Below are positions 32,136-41,665 of a stretch of DNA of 64,000 nt, one piece after another. The translations under genes and the position numbers were made by a program. The notes beneath the pieces were generated by a model that saw only the letters and a program-made list of their open reading frames with translations, did no database searches and was not told where the DNA came from. Source of the stretch: an uncultured Clostridia bacterium (GTDB lineage Bacteria > Bacillota > Clostridia > Christensenellales > Borkfalkiaceae); contig CALWCH010000005.1 in NCBI GenBank assembly GCA_944376335.1, positions 35,543 through 99,542 of the forward strand. Direction: 5' to 3'. Numbering within the stretch: position 1 is the first letter of the stretch; every line of letters starts with the position of its first letter.

Positions 32136-32446
32136 GCGAGGGCGAGCAGGTTGTCGTACACGACGGCAGCGCGGCGGAAATTGCGCTCCGTCACCTTCTC
32201 CGCGTCCGGAAGGACGGAGAACGCCTTGAGGTCGGCAAACGACTGCAAAATGCGCATGTCGTCGTTGAAGATGCCGTGGAAGCGCACATAGCGGAAGCCG
32301 ATCTCATCGTGCGCGCGCTTTAAGTGCGAGCACACGTCCGTGCGCATCACCTGAAAGGCATGGTCATTGCCGATGCCCATCTGCCATGCACGGGAAGTCG
32401 GCTTGGTCTCCCTATGCACGTCGACGGAAAACGCAAATTTTTTCAT
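32132..32446 (-). CDS. GH39 beta-xylosidase-like enzyme, 5' fragment
   Basis: 104 codons giving the first strands of the GH39 barrel: MGIGNDHAFQVMRTDVCSHL and IGFRYVRFHGIFNDDM are strongly family-like. The stop comes immediately after VYDNLLALA, exactly where homologues read on through G-MKPFVELSF. The stop overlaps the ATG of the next frame (ATGA), which mimics translational coupling, but both parts belong to one domain, so a one-base deletion is the better explanation. The start overlaps the GH3 stop, with GGAG eight bases upstream. Confidence 0.82.
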   Translation of the reverse strand: MKKFAFSVDVHRETKPTSRAWQMGIGNDHAFQVMRTDVCSHLKRAHDEIGFRYVRFHGIFNDDMRILQSFADLKAFSVLPDAEKVTERNFRRAAVVYDNLLALA

Positions 32447-34854
32447 TCGTTGTTCTCCATGATGGCCTCATAGACGCGCGTTGCGCACACCTCAAGCTTC
32501 CTGCGCGAGAGCGTTCCCTCTCCGAGCGCCGCCTTGAGGTCCTCGAAGTCGGCGTCTCCGCCCGGGGTCATGAGGTCGTTGCCCGCCGCAATGACCTTGT
32601 GCGCAAACACGCCGGGGTGTTTGGACGCGGGGTCGAAGATGGCGCCCGTCGCGATCCAGTCCGTCATGACAAAGCCCTTGAATCCCCATTCGCCGCGCAG
32701 GATCCCGTCGAGAAGGCCGCCCCGCTGAGAGGTATGCTCGCCGTTTAGGAGGTTGTAGCTCGTCATCACCGCCTTGGGCGAGGACTCCTTGATGCAGATC
32801 TCAAAGCCCTTGAGGTAGAGTTCGCGCATCGCCCGCTCGGAGACGATGGAATTGCTGTTGTAGCGGTTGTTCTCCTGATTGTTTGCGGCAAAGTGCTTTA
32901 CGGTCGCGCCGATGTGCCTGTGCGCCTGCAGTCCGCGCACGATGCCCGCCGCCGTCCTGCCCGTGAGGAACGGGTCCTCCGAGTAGTATTCAAAGTTTCT
33001 GCCGCAGAGGATGTTCCGCTGCAGGTTCATGGCGGGCGCGAGCCAGAAGTGGCAGCCGAAGTGCTCGCACTCCTCCCCCACGATGTCGCCGAACACCGCC
33101 GCAGCGGAGGGATCCCACATCTGCGCGATGGCGGTGCCGATGGGAATGGCCGTCGTAAACTGCGCCCGGACGTCCTCATCTTTCACCTTGTCGAAGGTCA
33201 GCAGCTGCTGCTTCATCTCTTCGGGGAGAGAGGCCAGCAGGGGCGAAAGTTTCTCATATACCGTGCGCTTTCCGTGCTCCGTCTCGGTATAGTACAGCGC
33301 GATGCGAAGCCCCGCCGGGCCGTCCGCGAGCACGAGATACTTGCCTTTGAGAAGCTCGGGAACATAGTTCGTCGTCTCCCCCGAAGCTCCGCAGACATGG
33401 CAGGCGGAACTGCCCAACACGGAGAGCTTGGCCTTGGGAAGGTATGCGCCGATGCACAGGTGCATGAGCTGTTCGTCCGTACAGTTTTTGATGGCGGGGG
33501 CGATGTGCTCGTCGATTTCGTAAGTATGCGTCAGCGTCTTGAAGTCTGCCGCAGAGAGCTTTAAAAGGGGCACTCCCTCGGGGAGCTTGAGGGCGGGTGC
33601 CTTTAGCACGGCGTCCGTGAAGTCCGGCTTTCCGAGAGCGTTCTTCACGCGCTCCGAGACGACATCCTCTTCCAGCTCCAAAACGCCCGCCGCTTTTGTG
33701 TCCCGCGAGGAATTTCCGACGAAAACCACATACTTCCCCTTTTCAAGCACGAATGCGGCCGCCTTTTCATCATAAGAGGCGAGGGAGGCAAGGTCGAAGG
33801 TGAGCGAAACTTCCCTTTCTTCGCCCCTCTCCACGGCGATCTTTTGGAAGGCGGCAAGCGATTGGAAGGGCTTATCGAGCTTCCCCTCGGGCGGCGCGAC
33901 GTAAACCTCAACGACTTCCTTGCCCGCGCGCTTCCCGACGTTCTTCACCTTTGCCCGCACGGTGACAATGCTCCCCGCGCGGGAGATGCCGGAAGGCGTC
34001 ACTTCAAAGTCGGTATAGGAGAGCCCGAACCCGAAGGGGTAGAGCGGCGCCTTGTTCGCCGTATCGAAATAGCGGTAGCCGACGTAGACGCCCTCCCTGT
34101 AGCGGGTATCGTCTCTGCCGCCGAACTCGCCGATCGTCTGATAGTCCTCGTATTTCGCCCACGTCGCCGCGAGCTTGCCCGAGGGGTCTGCCTTTCCGAG
34201 GACGATGTCCGCGAGCACATCGCCCGTTGCAACGCCCAGCTGCGAGAGCAGGAGAATGTTCTTCACCCCGTTGACGGGAGATAGGTCTACTACGCCGCCC
34301 ACATTGAGGACGAGCAGGAATTTTTCAAACTTTTTGTCGAGTGCCAGGATATCGCGCACCTCGGTGTCGGTGAGGAACACGTTGCCCTTCTCCGCCGTGC
34401 GGTCCATGCCCTCGCCCGAGTTTCTGGAAAGGACGTAGATGCACGCCTCTCCCTCTCCTTCGAGCGGAATATCGTATTCCTCTTCCCCGTGGATGAGCCC
34501 GAAGAAGGTCAAAAACAGGGAATTTCCCCCCTTGACGCTTCGCTTTTTCTCTTCGAGCCATACCTTTTCGGCGCGGGCGCGCTCTTCGTCGTAGGCGTCG
34601 AGCCACGCCTTGGTCGTAACGGTAAAGCCCGCCTCTTCCAATGCCTGCTCGCACGAGTTGAAGCGCACGCAGTACACATCTCCGCTCCCCGTGCCGCCTT
34701 TCACGGTATTGCGCGCGCCGTTTCCGAAGAGCGCAAGCCTGCCCGCTCTCTCCAAGGGAAAGCTGCCGTCCCGCTTTAAAAAGAGCGTTCCCTCCGCCGC
34801 ATTGGCGCGCACGCGCGCCGCGTGTTTTTGAATGTATTCGGGTATAGCGATCAT
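32443..34854 (-). CDS. GH3 beta-glycosidase with permuted domain order (first copy)
   Basis: 803 residues, no signal peptide. The ATG at 34854 has AAGGAGAATATT upstream. The order is reversed relative to most GH3 enzymes: the alpha/beta sandwich comes first (LALFGNGARNTVKGGTGSGD, ILLLSQLGVATGD), then an Fn3-like domain (VKNVGKRAGKEVVEVYV), then the catalytic barrel with VKHFAANNQENNRYNSNSIV and the nucleophile aspartate in FVMTDWIATG. This arrangement is known from some rumen and gut Clostridia, such as the Butyrivibrio fibrisolvens and Ruminococcus albus beta-glucosidases. The substrate is probably a beta-glucoside or beta-xyloside from imported glycan. It resembles the 41.7-44.1 kb gene in the same operon. 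Confidence 0.92.
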   Translation of the reverse strand: MIAIPEYIQKHAARVRANAAEGTLFLKRDGSFPLERAGRLALFGNGARNTVKGGTGSGDVYCVRFNSCEQALEEAGFTVTTKAWLDAYDEERARAEKVWLEEKKRSVKGGNSLFLTFFGLIHGEEEYDIPLEGEGEACIYVLSRNSGEGMDRTAEKGNVFLTDTEVRDILALDKKFEKFLLVLNVGGVVDLSPVNGVKNILLLSQLGVATGDVLADIVLGKADPSGKLAATWAKYEDYQTIGEFGGRDDTRYREGVYVGYRYFDTANKAPLYPFGFGLSYTDFEVTPSGISRAGSIVTVRAKVKNVGKRAGKEVVEVYVAPPEGKLDKPFQSLAAFQKIAVERGEEREVSLTFDLASLASYDEKAAAFVLEKGKYVVFVGNSSRDTKAAGVLELEEDVVSERVKNALGKPDFTDAVLKAPALKLPEGVPLLKLSAADFKTLTHTYEIDEHIAPAIKNCTDEQLMHLCIGAYLPKAKLSVLGSSACHVCGASGETTNYVPELLKGKYLVLADGPAGLRIALYYTETEHGKRTVYEKLSPLLASLPEEMKQQLLTFDKVKDEDVRAQFTTAIPIGTAIAQMWDPSAAAVFGDIVGEECEHFGCHFWLAPAMNLQRNILCGRNFEYYSEDPFLTGRTAAGIVRGLQAHRHIGATVKHFAANNQENNRYNSNSIVSERAMRELYLKGFEICIKESSPKAVMTSYNLLNGEHTSQRGGLLDGILRGEWGFKGFVMTDWIATGAIFDPASKHPGVFAHKVIAAGNDLMTPGGDADFEDLKAALGEGTLSRRKLEVCATRVYEAIMENNE

Positions 34855-34864
34855 AATATTCTCC

Positions 34865-36004
34865 TTATTTGTCCAAGCCGAGAAGGGAGAGCCCCACCTG
34901 CTGCGGCCGTCCGTTGACGGCATCCCATATCCAATCGATGAGCTTCACGCCGTCAAAGACATAGTCAAAGACATAGTCCGCCGTCTCAAAGGTGTGGTCG
35001 GTGAGGCCGTTCCCCACCTCGGAGGGCCTGTCGAAGATATAGAGCGCGACATCGGGAATGTGCTCCCTCAGCGCCCGTACATGGCGGGTGAGCAGCGCCT
35101 GAAAGGCATCGCCGCCCACGCCGTCAAAGATGAAGGTGCGGCCGTCCAGATAGTTCTGCATCTGCGAAAGCAGCGCATCCCGATAGGTGCAGCCGACGGC
35201 GATCTTCACCCGCTCCCCATGCTTTTTGCGGAGCGCGAGAAGGCAGTCGAGCGAAAGATCGTCCGAGACGATGCGCTCTGCGATCTCTGCGGGCGCCTTC
35301 CATTGCGCCATTGCCGTCTCCTTCCAGTGCGGGCAGGAGAGGACGCCGCTGTCAGGCAGGCAGGTAACGTCCTTGCAGTCGGGGAAGAGCCCCATCACGT
35401 CATCGGTAAGGATGGCTGCCCCAAACGCACCGCCCGAAAAGCCTGTCACGAGCAGTTTCTCGGGGGCAGGCACAAATTCTTTCATCTTTTCGACCATCGC
35501 CCGATAGTTGAAGTACCCGCGGTGACGGCATACCCCCTTCCCCTTTTCGGGGTCGTCGAAGGCGAAGTCGTTCGTTCCGCAGTGGAAGTCGCCGCTCGCA
35601 TAGGTGATGACGACGACCGACCAATCGCGGAAGGGATTTTCCGCCCTGTCCTTGCTGCCGATGCCGCCGTGCCCGAGGAAGTACCCCGCGACGAGGGTAT
35701 CCTGCATATAGAACTGCTGCTCCCCCTCCACGGCGGGAATGGTATTCGGCCGTGCGGCGGAGTAGGCGTCGGGCGCGCAGCCGCCCCCGCAGAAGAGCAT
35801 GATGAGCTTGTTCTCCGTGCCCACCTTCAGCGAGCTGTAATACGGCCTCCCATTGGCGCAGAGGCACCCCTCGGGCGCGTAATAGTACCAGGTATTCTTT
35901 TGGGGGCAGGGAGGGAGTTCCTCCGGCTTGCGTGCGTAGATGGCGCGGATGGTCGTCCGCTGCGGTTCGGGCAATGCCTCGATCATCTGTTCTTCCGTCA
36001 ACAT
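34865..36004 (-). CDS. Pectinacetylesterase-like alpha/beta-hydrolase
   Basis: 379 residues without a signal peptide, so intracellular. LIMLFCGGGCAPDAYSAA resembles the oxyanion-hole loop of the pectinacetylesterase/Notum family. VVITYASGDFHCGTNDF follows, and the nucleophile elbow is TGFSGGAFGAA (G-x-S-x-G). A late histidine in LTDHTFE could complete the triad. AAGGAGAAAAAAT precedes the ATG. Its place between GH3 and GH2 genes suggests it removes acetyl groups from imported oligosaccharides. Family-level similarity is fairly good; the substrate is inferred. Confidence 0.7.
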   Translation of the reverse strand: MLTEEQMIEALPEPQRTTIRAIYARKPEELPPCPQKNTWYYYAPEGCLCANGRPYYSSLKVGTENKLIMLFCGGGCAPDAYSAARPNTIPAVEGEQQFYMQDTLVAGYFLGHGGIGSKDRAENPFRDWSVVVITYASGDFHCGTNDFAFDDPEKGKGVCRHRGYFNYRAMVEKMKEFVPAPEKLLVTGFSGGAFGAAILTDDVMGLFPDCKDVTCLPDSGVLSCPHWKETAMAQWKAPAEIAERIVSDDLSLDCLLALRKKHGERVKIAVGCTYRDALLSQMQNYLDGRTFIFDGVGGDAFQALLTRHVRALREHIPDVALYIFDRPSEVGNGLTDHTFETADYVFDYVFDGVKLIDWIWDAVNGRPQQVGLSLLGLDK

Positions 36005-36016
36005 ATTTTTTCTCCT

Positions 36017-38479
36017 TTACGATACGATCTCGATCATCCTTCTTATCGTCTTACCGCCCGCAAGGACGGTGATCTCCACCTCTCCCGCACGTCTCCCGCG
36101 GATGACGGCAAGCGCCCTTCCGCGGAAGGTGGTGCGGATGCTGTCGTCAAACTCCTGCTCGGTCGCAGGGTCTCCCGTGCCGAAACCCAGAAGCTCGGCA
36201 TTCTCCGAAACGGTGATCTTGACGGGCACGCCGTCCTCGGTGGAGGGAATGCCGTTTTCATCCGTGAACTGCAGCTCGGCAAAGCACAGCTCTTCGCATT
36301 CGAGCCGCTCCTTCGAGAGCTTGAGCGCAAGGTGCACCTCCTTCCCCGCCGTCCGCAGCGTATCGGAGAGCGTGCGCTCCCCGCCCGTATAGCCGACCGC
36401 CGTGAGGGTGCCGGGCTCATATACCGTCTCAAAGATCACGCGGCTGCGCTCCGCCCGCTTCCTGCCGACGCTCCTTCCGTTGAGGATGAGCTCAACTTCC
36501 TCATCCGCCGTGTAGACGGTGACGCGCACCGGCTTGCCCTCTTCGCCGTGCCATGTCCACGAGGCGACCGTCTCAGGTTCCGCCCACGAGGTGCACCTTG
36601 CGGGCGCGGAGAAGTGACGGGGATCCTGCACGGAGAGATAGGGCGCCTTCCGAAGGCCGTAGACGATCTCCCTTAAGTAGCTCATCGGGCGGCGATAGCC
36701 CGTGATGTCGATGTCGCCGCAGTAGGCGAGATACCCGGGGTACGCAACTGCAAACTCGCTCTTTCCCTCGTAGTTGGTATGGCCGACGCCCGCCTCACCG
36801 ATGTAGTCCCAGCCCGTCCAGGTAAAGTCGCCGATGAGCTGCGGGATGCGCTTCACCTTCTCCCAAAGCAGGTCGATATCGGGCGGCGTCGTCTCGGAGC
36901 CCACGACGATCTTGTCGGGGCACTCCCGTGCGTCCACGTCGTAGCGCGCCTTCATGTAGTTGTAGCCCGCAACGTCGAGCTGAGAAAGGGGCTCTGCAAG
37001 TCTTTCCCCTACGGAGGGATGCTCGACGACGCGCCCCATGTTGTTCGCAAGGGCGAGCATGGCGTCGTTGATGTTCCCGCCCTTGCCTGCCGCCTCGAGG
37101 ATGACCTGAAAGACGCTTGCGCTGTCCGAATTTTCATCGCCCGTGATGCTCTTCACCTGTTCTTTTGTGACGATGCCGAGGTCAACAAGAAGGGGCACGA
37201 TCCTGCCGCTCGCCGCGCACAGTCCGTTGATGGCATTCGTCACGAGGCGTGTATGATCGAGCGAACGGATGTATTCCGAGATGTCTCTCCCAAGGCGGAT
37301 GCCCTCGGGCTTGATGACCTCGGGGATCTCATTCCCGATGCTGTAAAAGATGACCGAGGGGTGGTTATAATCCTTTGCCACCATTTCGGCGGCAACTTCC
37401 TTCCATGTCTCATCGAAGTACATGGAATAGTCGTACCTCGTCTTTCTCTCCCGCCACATATCGAAGGTCTCATCCCAGACGAGCATGCCGAGCGTATCGC
37501 ACGCCCTTAAGATCTCCTCCGAACAGGGGTGGTGGGAGATGCGCACCGCGTTGAAACCCGCCTCCTTGAGGATGCGGATGCGCCGCTTTGCAGCATCGTA
37601 AAATTCCGCCGCGCCGATGACGCCGTTGTCGTGATGGATGCACGCGCCGCGGAGCTTTGTCTCCTTCCCGTTGAGCCGCAGCCCGTGCACGGGGTCAACG
37701 GAAACGGTACGGAACCCGAAGCTCTCCTCCGCCTCGTCGAGAACGCTCCCGTCCTCTCCCGATATGCGCACTCTGAGCGTATAGAGTGCGGGGGTCTCGC
37801 ACGACCACAGCTTTGTGTTCCGCACATAGAGGCGAAGCCGCGCCCTCTCGTCCTTTTCAAAGAGCGTGAAGGGCGTGCTCTGTTCGGAGACGATCCCCTT
37901 CTCGTCCGCGATCTGCGTCTTGAGAAAGACCGTCCTCTGCCGACCGTCGTTTTCAATGCAGATCGTCACCTCTGCCTCCGAAACATCTTCCCCCACGAGC
38001 GGCGTGGAAATTTTTATGCCGCGGCGGGCGATGCGCACCTCTCCGCCCGTATAGAGACAGACGGAGCGGTAGATGCCGCTGCCCGTGTACCAGCGGGAGT
38101 TCGGCTGGCGGTCGTTGTCGACATACACTTCGACCACATTCTCCGCGCCCGGCACGATGTATGGAGAGAGGTCGGCGGTAAAGCCGTTGTAGGCATAGAA
38201 ATTGCCCTTGAGATATCTTCCGTTGAGGTAGACGTGACTCTCCCCCGCAATGCCGCCGAAGGCGAGCAGATACTTTTTCTGCCCCGCTTCGGGTGTAAAT
38301 TTTTTGCGGTAGCAGTATCTCCCGCCGTAGTAGTACCCGCCGCCCGCGCCCGCACGGGCGTCCTCGGCGTGCCCCTCTGCGACCATCGCATCATGCGGAA
38401 GATCGATCTCCTGCCAATACTCCTCATCGGTATTGAGTTTGCGGAAATTCCATCCTCTGTTGAAATTCGTGCGTTTCAT
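36017..38479 (-). CDS. GH2 beta-galactosidase/glucuronidase-family enzyme
   Basis: 820 residues, cytoplasmic (no signal). GGAGAATGAT precedes the ATG. The N-terminal jelly roll (FNRGWNFRKLN, EIDLPHDAMV, YYYGGRYCYRKKF) leads into Ig-like domains and the TIM barrel. Acid/base: NHPSVIFYSIGNEIPEV. Nucleophile region: KIVVGSETTPPD, then GDFTWTGWDYIGEAG. C-terminal Ig-like domains (WTWHGEEGKPVRVTVYTADE) are those found in many Clostridial GH2 enzymes. Galactosidase, glucuronidase and mannosidase activities cannot be separated by eye. Confidence 0.92.
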   Translation of the reverse strand: MKRTNFNRGWNFRKLNTDEEYWQEIDLPHDAMVAEGHAEDARAGAGGGYYYGGRYCYRKKFTPEAGQKKYLLAFGGIAGESHVYLNGRYLKGNFYAYNGFTADLSPYIVPGAENVVEVYVDNDRQPNSRWYTGSGIYRSVCLYTGGEVRIARRGIKISTPLVGEDVSEAEVTICIENDGRQRTVFLKTQIADEKGIVSEQSTPFTLFEKDERARLRLYVRNTKLWSCETPALYTLRVRISGEDGSVLDEAEESFGFRTVSVDPVHGLRLNGKETKLRGACIHHDNGVIGAAEFYDAAKRRIRILKEAGFNAVRISHHPCSEEILRACDTLGMLVWDETFDMWRERKTRYDYSMYFDETWKEVAAEMVAKDYNHPSVIFYSIGNEIPEVIKPEGIRLGRDISEYIRSLDHTRLVTNAINGLCAASGRIVPLLVDLGIVTKEQVKSITGDENSDSASVFQVILEAAGKGGNINDAMLALANNMGRVVEHPSVGERLAEPLSQLDVAGYNYMKARYDVDARECPDKIVVGSETTPPDIDLLWEKVKRIPQLIGDFTWTGWDYIGEAGVGHTNYEGKSEFAVAYPGYLAYCGDIDITGYRRPMSYLREIVYGLRKAPYLSVQDPRHFSAPARCTSWAEPETVASWTWHGEEGKPVRVTVYTADEEVELILNGRSVGRKRAERSRVIFETVYEPGTLTAVGYTGGERTLSDTLRTAGKEVHLALKLSKERLECEELCFAELQFTDENGIPSTEDGVPVKITVSENAELLGFGTGDPATEQEFDDSIRTTFRGRALAVIRGRRAGEVEITVLAGGKTIRRMIEIVS

Positions 38480-38480
38480 A

Positions 38481-39344
38481 TCATTCTCCCATTGCGTTTA
38501 AAATATATTCTCTCGCGGCCATCAGCCCTTCCGCGCGCGAAACGCCCTCTTTGGGCGCGGCCTCCACGCAGCAGCCGCCTCTGTAGCCCTTTGCATCGAG
38601 CTCTCTCATGATGGCGGCGATCGGAATGATGCCCTCTCCCGTCGGAACGGCGTCCACCCGCCTGCCGTCCGAAAGGCGTTCGCCCTCATCGGCGAGCTCC
38701 TCGCGGATCACGACGTCCTTGATGTGGACATACCCGATGTCCTCGAGGGAAAGCCCCTTCAAATAGGCGAGCGGCCCCTCGCCGCCGAAGAGGGTGTTGC
38801 CGCTGTCAAAGACGAGCTTGAGCCCCTCCACGCACGCCATCAGCGCTTTGACTTCTTCCAAACGGGTCGAATAGAGGGAGCGGTCGGGGAAGTCCTCAAA
38901 GACGGGAACGATGCCGAGCTCTGCCGCGCGCGCACATACAGGCGCAAAACTTGCAGCAAGCGCCGCGTGAACTTGCTCTTGAGATGCAGGCGGTGCGCTC
39001 TCGGGCACGAGCATCAGGACGGGAGAGCTCAGCCGCTTTGCCGTTTCGAGCGCCGCAAAGGAACGCTTTAAACATTCTTCCCGCCCCGTCTCATCCGCAA
39101 AGCAGTCGATGTGGATGAGGCTCGCAATGCCGAGGGAGAGACTTCCGAGCGTCTCCGAAAGGAATGTTTCGCCCAAGAGGGAGACCTCGAACGAGGCGAG
39201 GTCGACACCCGAAAAGCCCGCCGCCTTCACGTCCCTGAAATAAGCCGTATAGCGCGCCTCAAGCCCCTCTCTGTCTCTGTCGGCACGAAAGGGAAAGAGC
39301 GTCTCCTTCAAAAACCCGAGAGTCATCACGCTCAGTTTGTTCAT
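38481..39344 (-). CDS. Sugar isomerase/epimerase-like TIM barrel (AP endonuclease 2 superfamily)
   Basis: 287 residues. The ATG at 39344 follows GAGAAAGGAAT and overlaps the stop of the upstream aldo/keto reductase (ATGA), so a longer frame is rejected. VMTLGFLKETLFPF at the start and VFDSGNTLFGGEGPLAYLKG plus IGYVHIKDVVI fit xylose-isomerase-like TIM barrels with metal-binding Glu/Asp/His. Members interconvert free or keto-sugars. Its coupling to an oxidoreductase gene suggests a joint sugar modification step. Confidence 0.8.
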   Translation of the reverse strand: MNKLSVMTLGFLKETLFPFRADRDREGLEARYTAYFRDVKAAGFSGVDLASFEVSLLGETFLSETLGSLSLGIASLIHIDCFADETGREECLKRSFAALETAKRLSSPVLMLVPESAPPASQEQVHAALAASFAPVCARAAELGIVPVFEDFPDRSLYSTRLEEVKALMACVEGLKLVFDSGNTLFGGEGPLAYLKGLSLEDIGYVHIKDVVIREELADEGERLSDGRRVDAVPTGEGIIPIAAIMRELDAKGYRGGCCVEAAPKEGVSRAEGLMAAREYILNAMGE

Positions 39345-40306
39345 ATTCCTTTCTCCCCCGTCTCCAGCGTATTTGCCTCTTCCTCCGTCATGGGAAGGGT
39401 GAGCGCCGAAATGCAGCTCTGCATGCGTTCCCGCGTCGAGGCGCTGACGGCCGCGAACACGTTGAGGCCCTGCGAAAAGATCCACCGCATGGCGATCTCG
39501 GAGACGGTGCAGCCCTTCTTAGCGGCAAGCTGCTCGGCACGGTGAAGCCGCGCAAAGTTCTCCTCGCAGTCATACGCCTTGAGCGCGACCGCATCGAGCA
39601 CTTCCCGCGCCTTTTTTCGCTCGTCGGAGCGGAATTTTCCCGAGAAAAACCCTCTCGCAAGCGAAGAATAGGCAACAAGCGGCAGTTGTGTCTCCTTATA
39701 CCATGCCCGAGCCGCCGCGTTCTCCGCGCCCGTGATGGTCACGCAGCCGCCGCCCCACGGGTCGCACTGCTGATACGCCAGGGAAAAGTTGGGGCTGGAG
39801 ACCGCAAAGGGGGTGAGCCCGTGCTCCCTTGCATAGTCATTTGCCGCCGCGATGCGCTCGTGCGTCCAATTGGAGCCCCCGAACGCACCGATCTTCCCCT
39901 CGCGTTTTAATTGGTTGAAGAGTTCGACGATCTCCCCGACGGGCACGCGCTCGTCGTCGCGGTGGAGAAGATAGATGTCGATATCATCCGTCTGAAGTTC
40001 CTCAAGCGAGCGAGATAAATCGTCGCGAATGGCGCGCTCATTGACGCGGCTGCCATTCCCGTCGGGATGCCCGCACTTGGAGAGGATGACGACGTCCTTT
40101 CTCACGCCGCGCTTTGTCAGCCAGCGGCCGAGGGAAGCCTCCGCCCCGCCGTAATTGCGCGCCGAATCAAAGGCGTTGATGCCGCAGGCAAGAGCCGTGT
40201 CGAGCATCTCATCGGCGTCCTGCCCCATGATCATGGGCTTCACCGCCGTGCCCAGCAAAATGCGCGAGACGGGCTTGTTCACCCCGCGGATCCTGCCGAA
40301 GTTCAT
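39341..40306 (-). CDS. Aldo/keto reductase
   Basis: 321 residues. GAGGGAGGTCTT precedes the ATG. The AKR barrel shows the active-site tetrad: Asp in INAFDSARNYGGAE (Tyr four residues later), Lys in VVILSKCGHP, His in IDIYLLHRDD. The NADP-binding end carries SASTRERMQS. It is closest to bacterial AKR types acting on sugars or sugar-derived aldehydes. Coupled by ATGA overlaps to the isomerase-like gene after it and the hydrolase gene before it. Confidence 0.88.
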   Translation of the reverse strand: MNFGRIRGVNKPVSRILLGTAVKPMIMGQDADEMLDTALACGINAFDSARNYGGAEASLGRWLTKRGVRKDVVILSKCGHPDGNGSRVNERAIRDDLSRSLEELQTDDIDIYLLHRDDERVPVGEIVELFNQLKREGKIGAFGGSNWTHERIAAANDYAREHGLTPFAVSSPNFSLAYQQCDPWGGGCVTITGAENAAARAWYKETQLPLVAYSSLARGFFSGKFRSDERKKAREVLDAVALKAYDCEENFARLHRAEQLAAKKGCTVSEIAMRWIFSQGLNVFAAVSASTRERMQSCISALTLPMTEEEANTLETGEKGI

Positions 40307-41655
40307 AAGACCTCCCTCATCATCTCTTTGAGTGTCTTGGAATACGTCGGGGAGAGCGCCGCCGCCTTGGAGAAGAGCCCGAAGAGCTTCTCCTTTCCGT
40401 TGTCCGCGGCATACTTTTTGAGCTCCTTTTTCATCTCTTCGCGGTAGGCGGAGAGCGTGCCGTACACCCCCTCGCCGGCGTGGGCAACGAGCTGCCTCGC
40501 CTTCCCGGCGTACCGCTCGGCAAAGAGGACGAGCTTTTCGGGCGAGAGCACATTCGTCTCGTGCGCTCCCCTCTCAAACATGCGGGCAATGTAGTTTACA
40601 TCGCTCGTCCTGCCCGTGTGCGTGCCGAGGTTGTGGCTCGAATACGCCTCGGGCGCGCCCTCATCGGTGATGCACACATTGAATTGTTTGCTCTCATCGA
40701 ATTGAAGGGGTACAACATCATCTCCGTCCACAGGCGGCACCTTGAAGAGGTTGAGCTCGCTTTTTTCGAGAAGTTCGCAGAAGGGCTTGCCGAGCACGCC
40801 CTCACATTCCCCCAAACGGTAGTTATACCCTTGGGGGATCGTCCTTCCGGGGGTCGCATAGGTATATTTTTTGGTCAGCTGATCGATGGGAACGAGCAGA
40901 TCGCTCGTCGCCCAATTGATGTAGACGGGATCGGAATAGCAGGCATAGAATGCCGTGGGTGAGACGGCCTCCCACGCGGAAAGGTCGTTCAAGTCGAACA
41001 TCCCCTCCAGATGCCTTGTAAACGCGCCCGTGCCGCAGATGGCGGCAACAAAGGGCAGCGGCGTCTTGGTGAGAAGGGCGACGGGATTGTGCCGCTCGGC
41101 TTCGGGGAGCCTTTCAACGGCCTCGCGGATGTGTGAGACCGCCTCGCCGAAATATTTATAGAAGTTGAAATAGGCGTTGAGGGGCGGCGCACCCGCCACC
41201 GTGCAGCAGATGCCGAGCTGCAGCGCAGAGAGCATCATCGCCATGTATCCGCCCGCGCTCCCGCCGACGACGGCGATGCGGTCGCTGTCGATGTCCTCCC
41301 GTCCGCGCAGCATACAGAGCGCCGCATTGTTGAACACGAGGTCGTCACGCATGAGTTCCGCGTTGTATTCGTCCTTGAAGTCGGCGCACGAGGCGACTGC
41401 CCAGCCCTTGAGAAGATAGTCCCTGATCTCGAGCGAATCTTCCTTCATCTCGTAGTGCGGCACGTAGACGAGCGGCATAGGCTTTTTGGCGTCCTTGGGG
41501 ATATTCAGGCGCACGGGGCGCACATCGCGGCTGCCGTCGTGTTTGAGATAGGCAACCTCTATGATCTCCTGCCCGATGCCCTCGAGCGGAGGGTTGTTCT
41601 TCTTGAGCTGTGCCTGCATCGCAAACAATTTTTGAAGATCGAGTCCGTTTTCCAT
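40303..41655 (-). CDS. Alpha/beta-hydrolase (prolyl-oligopeptidase/acetyl-xylan-esterase-like), cytoplasmic
   Basis: 450 residues, no signal peptide. AAGGAGAAGACA precedes the ATG. The core shows MPLVYVPHYEM, then IAVVGGSAGGYMAMMLSA with nucleophile serine in GGSAGG. The later part (DPVYINWATSDLLVPIDQLT) carries the acidic member of the triad region, and EAYSSHNLGTHTG could hold the histidine. It probably deacylates imported oligosaccharides, in line with the other esterases in the window. The substrate is inferred. Confidence 0.72.
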   Translation of the reverse strand: MENGLDLQKLFAMQAQLKKNNPPLEGIGQEIIEVAYLKHDGSRDVRPVRLNIPKDAKKPMPLVYVPHYEMKEDSLEIRDYLLKGWAVASCADFKDEYNAELMRDDLVFNNAALCMLRGREDIDSDRIAVVGGSAGGYMAMMLSALQLGICCTVAGAPPLNAYFNFYKYFGEAVSHIREAVERLPEAERHNPVALLTKTPLPFVAAICGTGAFTRHLEGMFDLNDLSAWEAVSPTAFYACYSDPVYINWATSDLLVPIDQLTKKYTYATPGRTIPQGYNYRLGECEGVLGKPFCELLEKSELNLFKVPPVDGDDVVPLQFDESKQFNVCITDEGAPEAYSSHNLGTHTGRTSDVNYIARMFERGAHETNVLSPEKLVLFAERYAGKARQLVAHAGEGVYGTLSAYREEMKKELKKYAADNGKEKLFGLFSKAAALSPTYSKTLKEMMREVL

Positions 41656-41665
41656 TGTCTTCTCC

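Noticed and set aside
32130-32137. Two separate, translationally coupled GH39 genes
   Set aside because: The break falls inside the barrel, and the joined length and sequence fit a single GH39 protein.
34832-36676. A 614-codon open frame on the plus strand opposite the pectinacetylesterase-like and GH2 genes
   Set aside because: It has no family motif or ribosome site and lies opposite genes with clear motifs. Long antisense frames are expected in GC-rich coding DNA.
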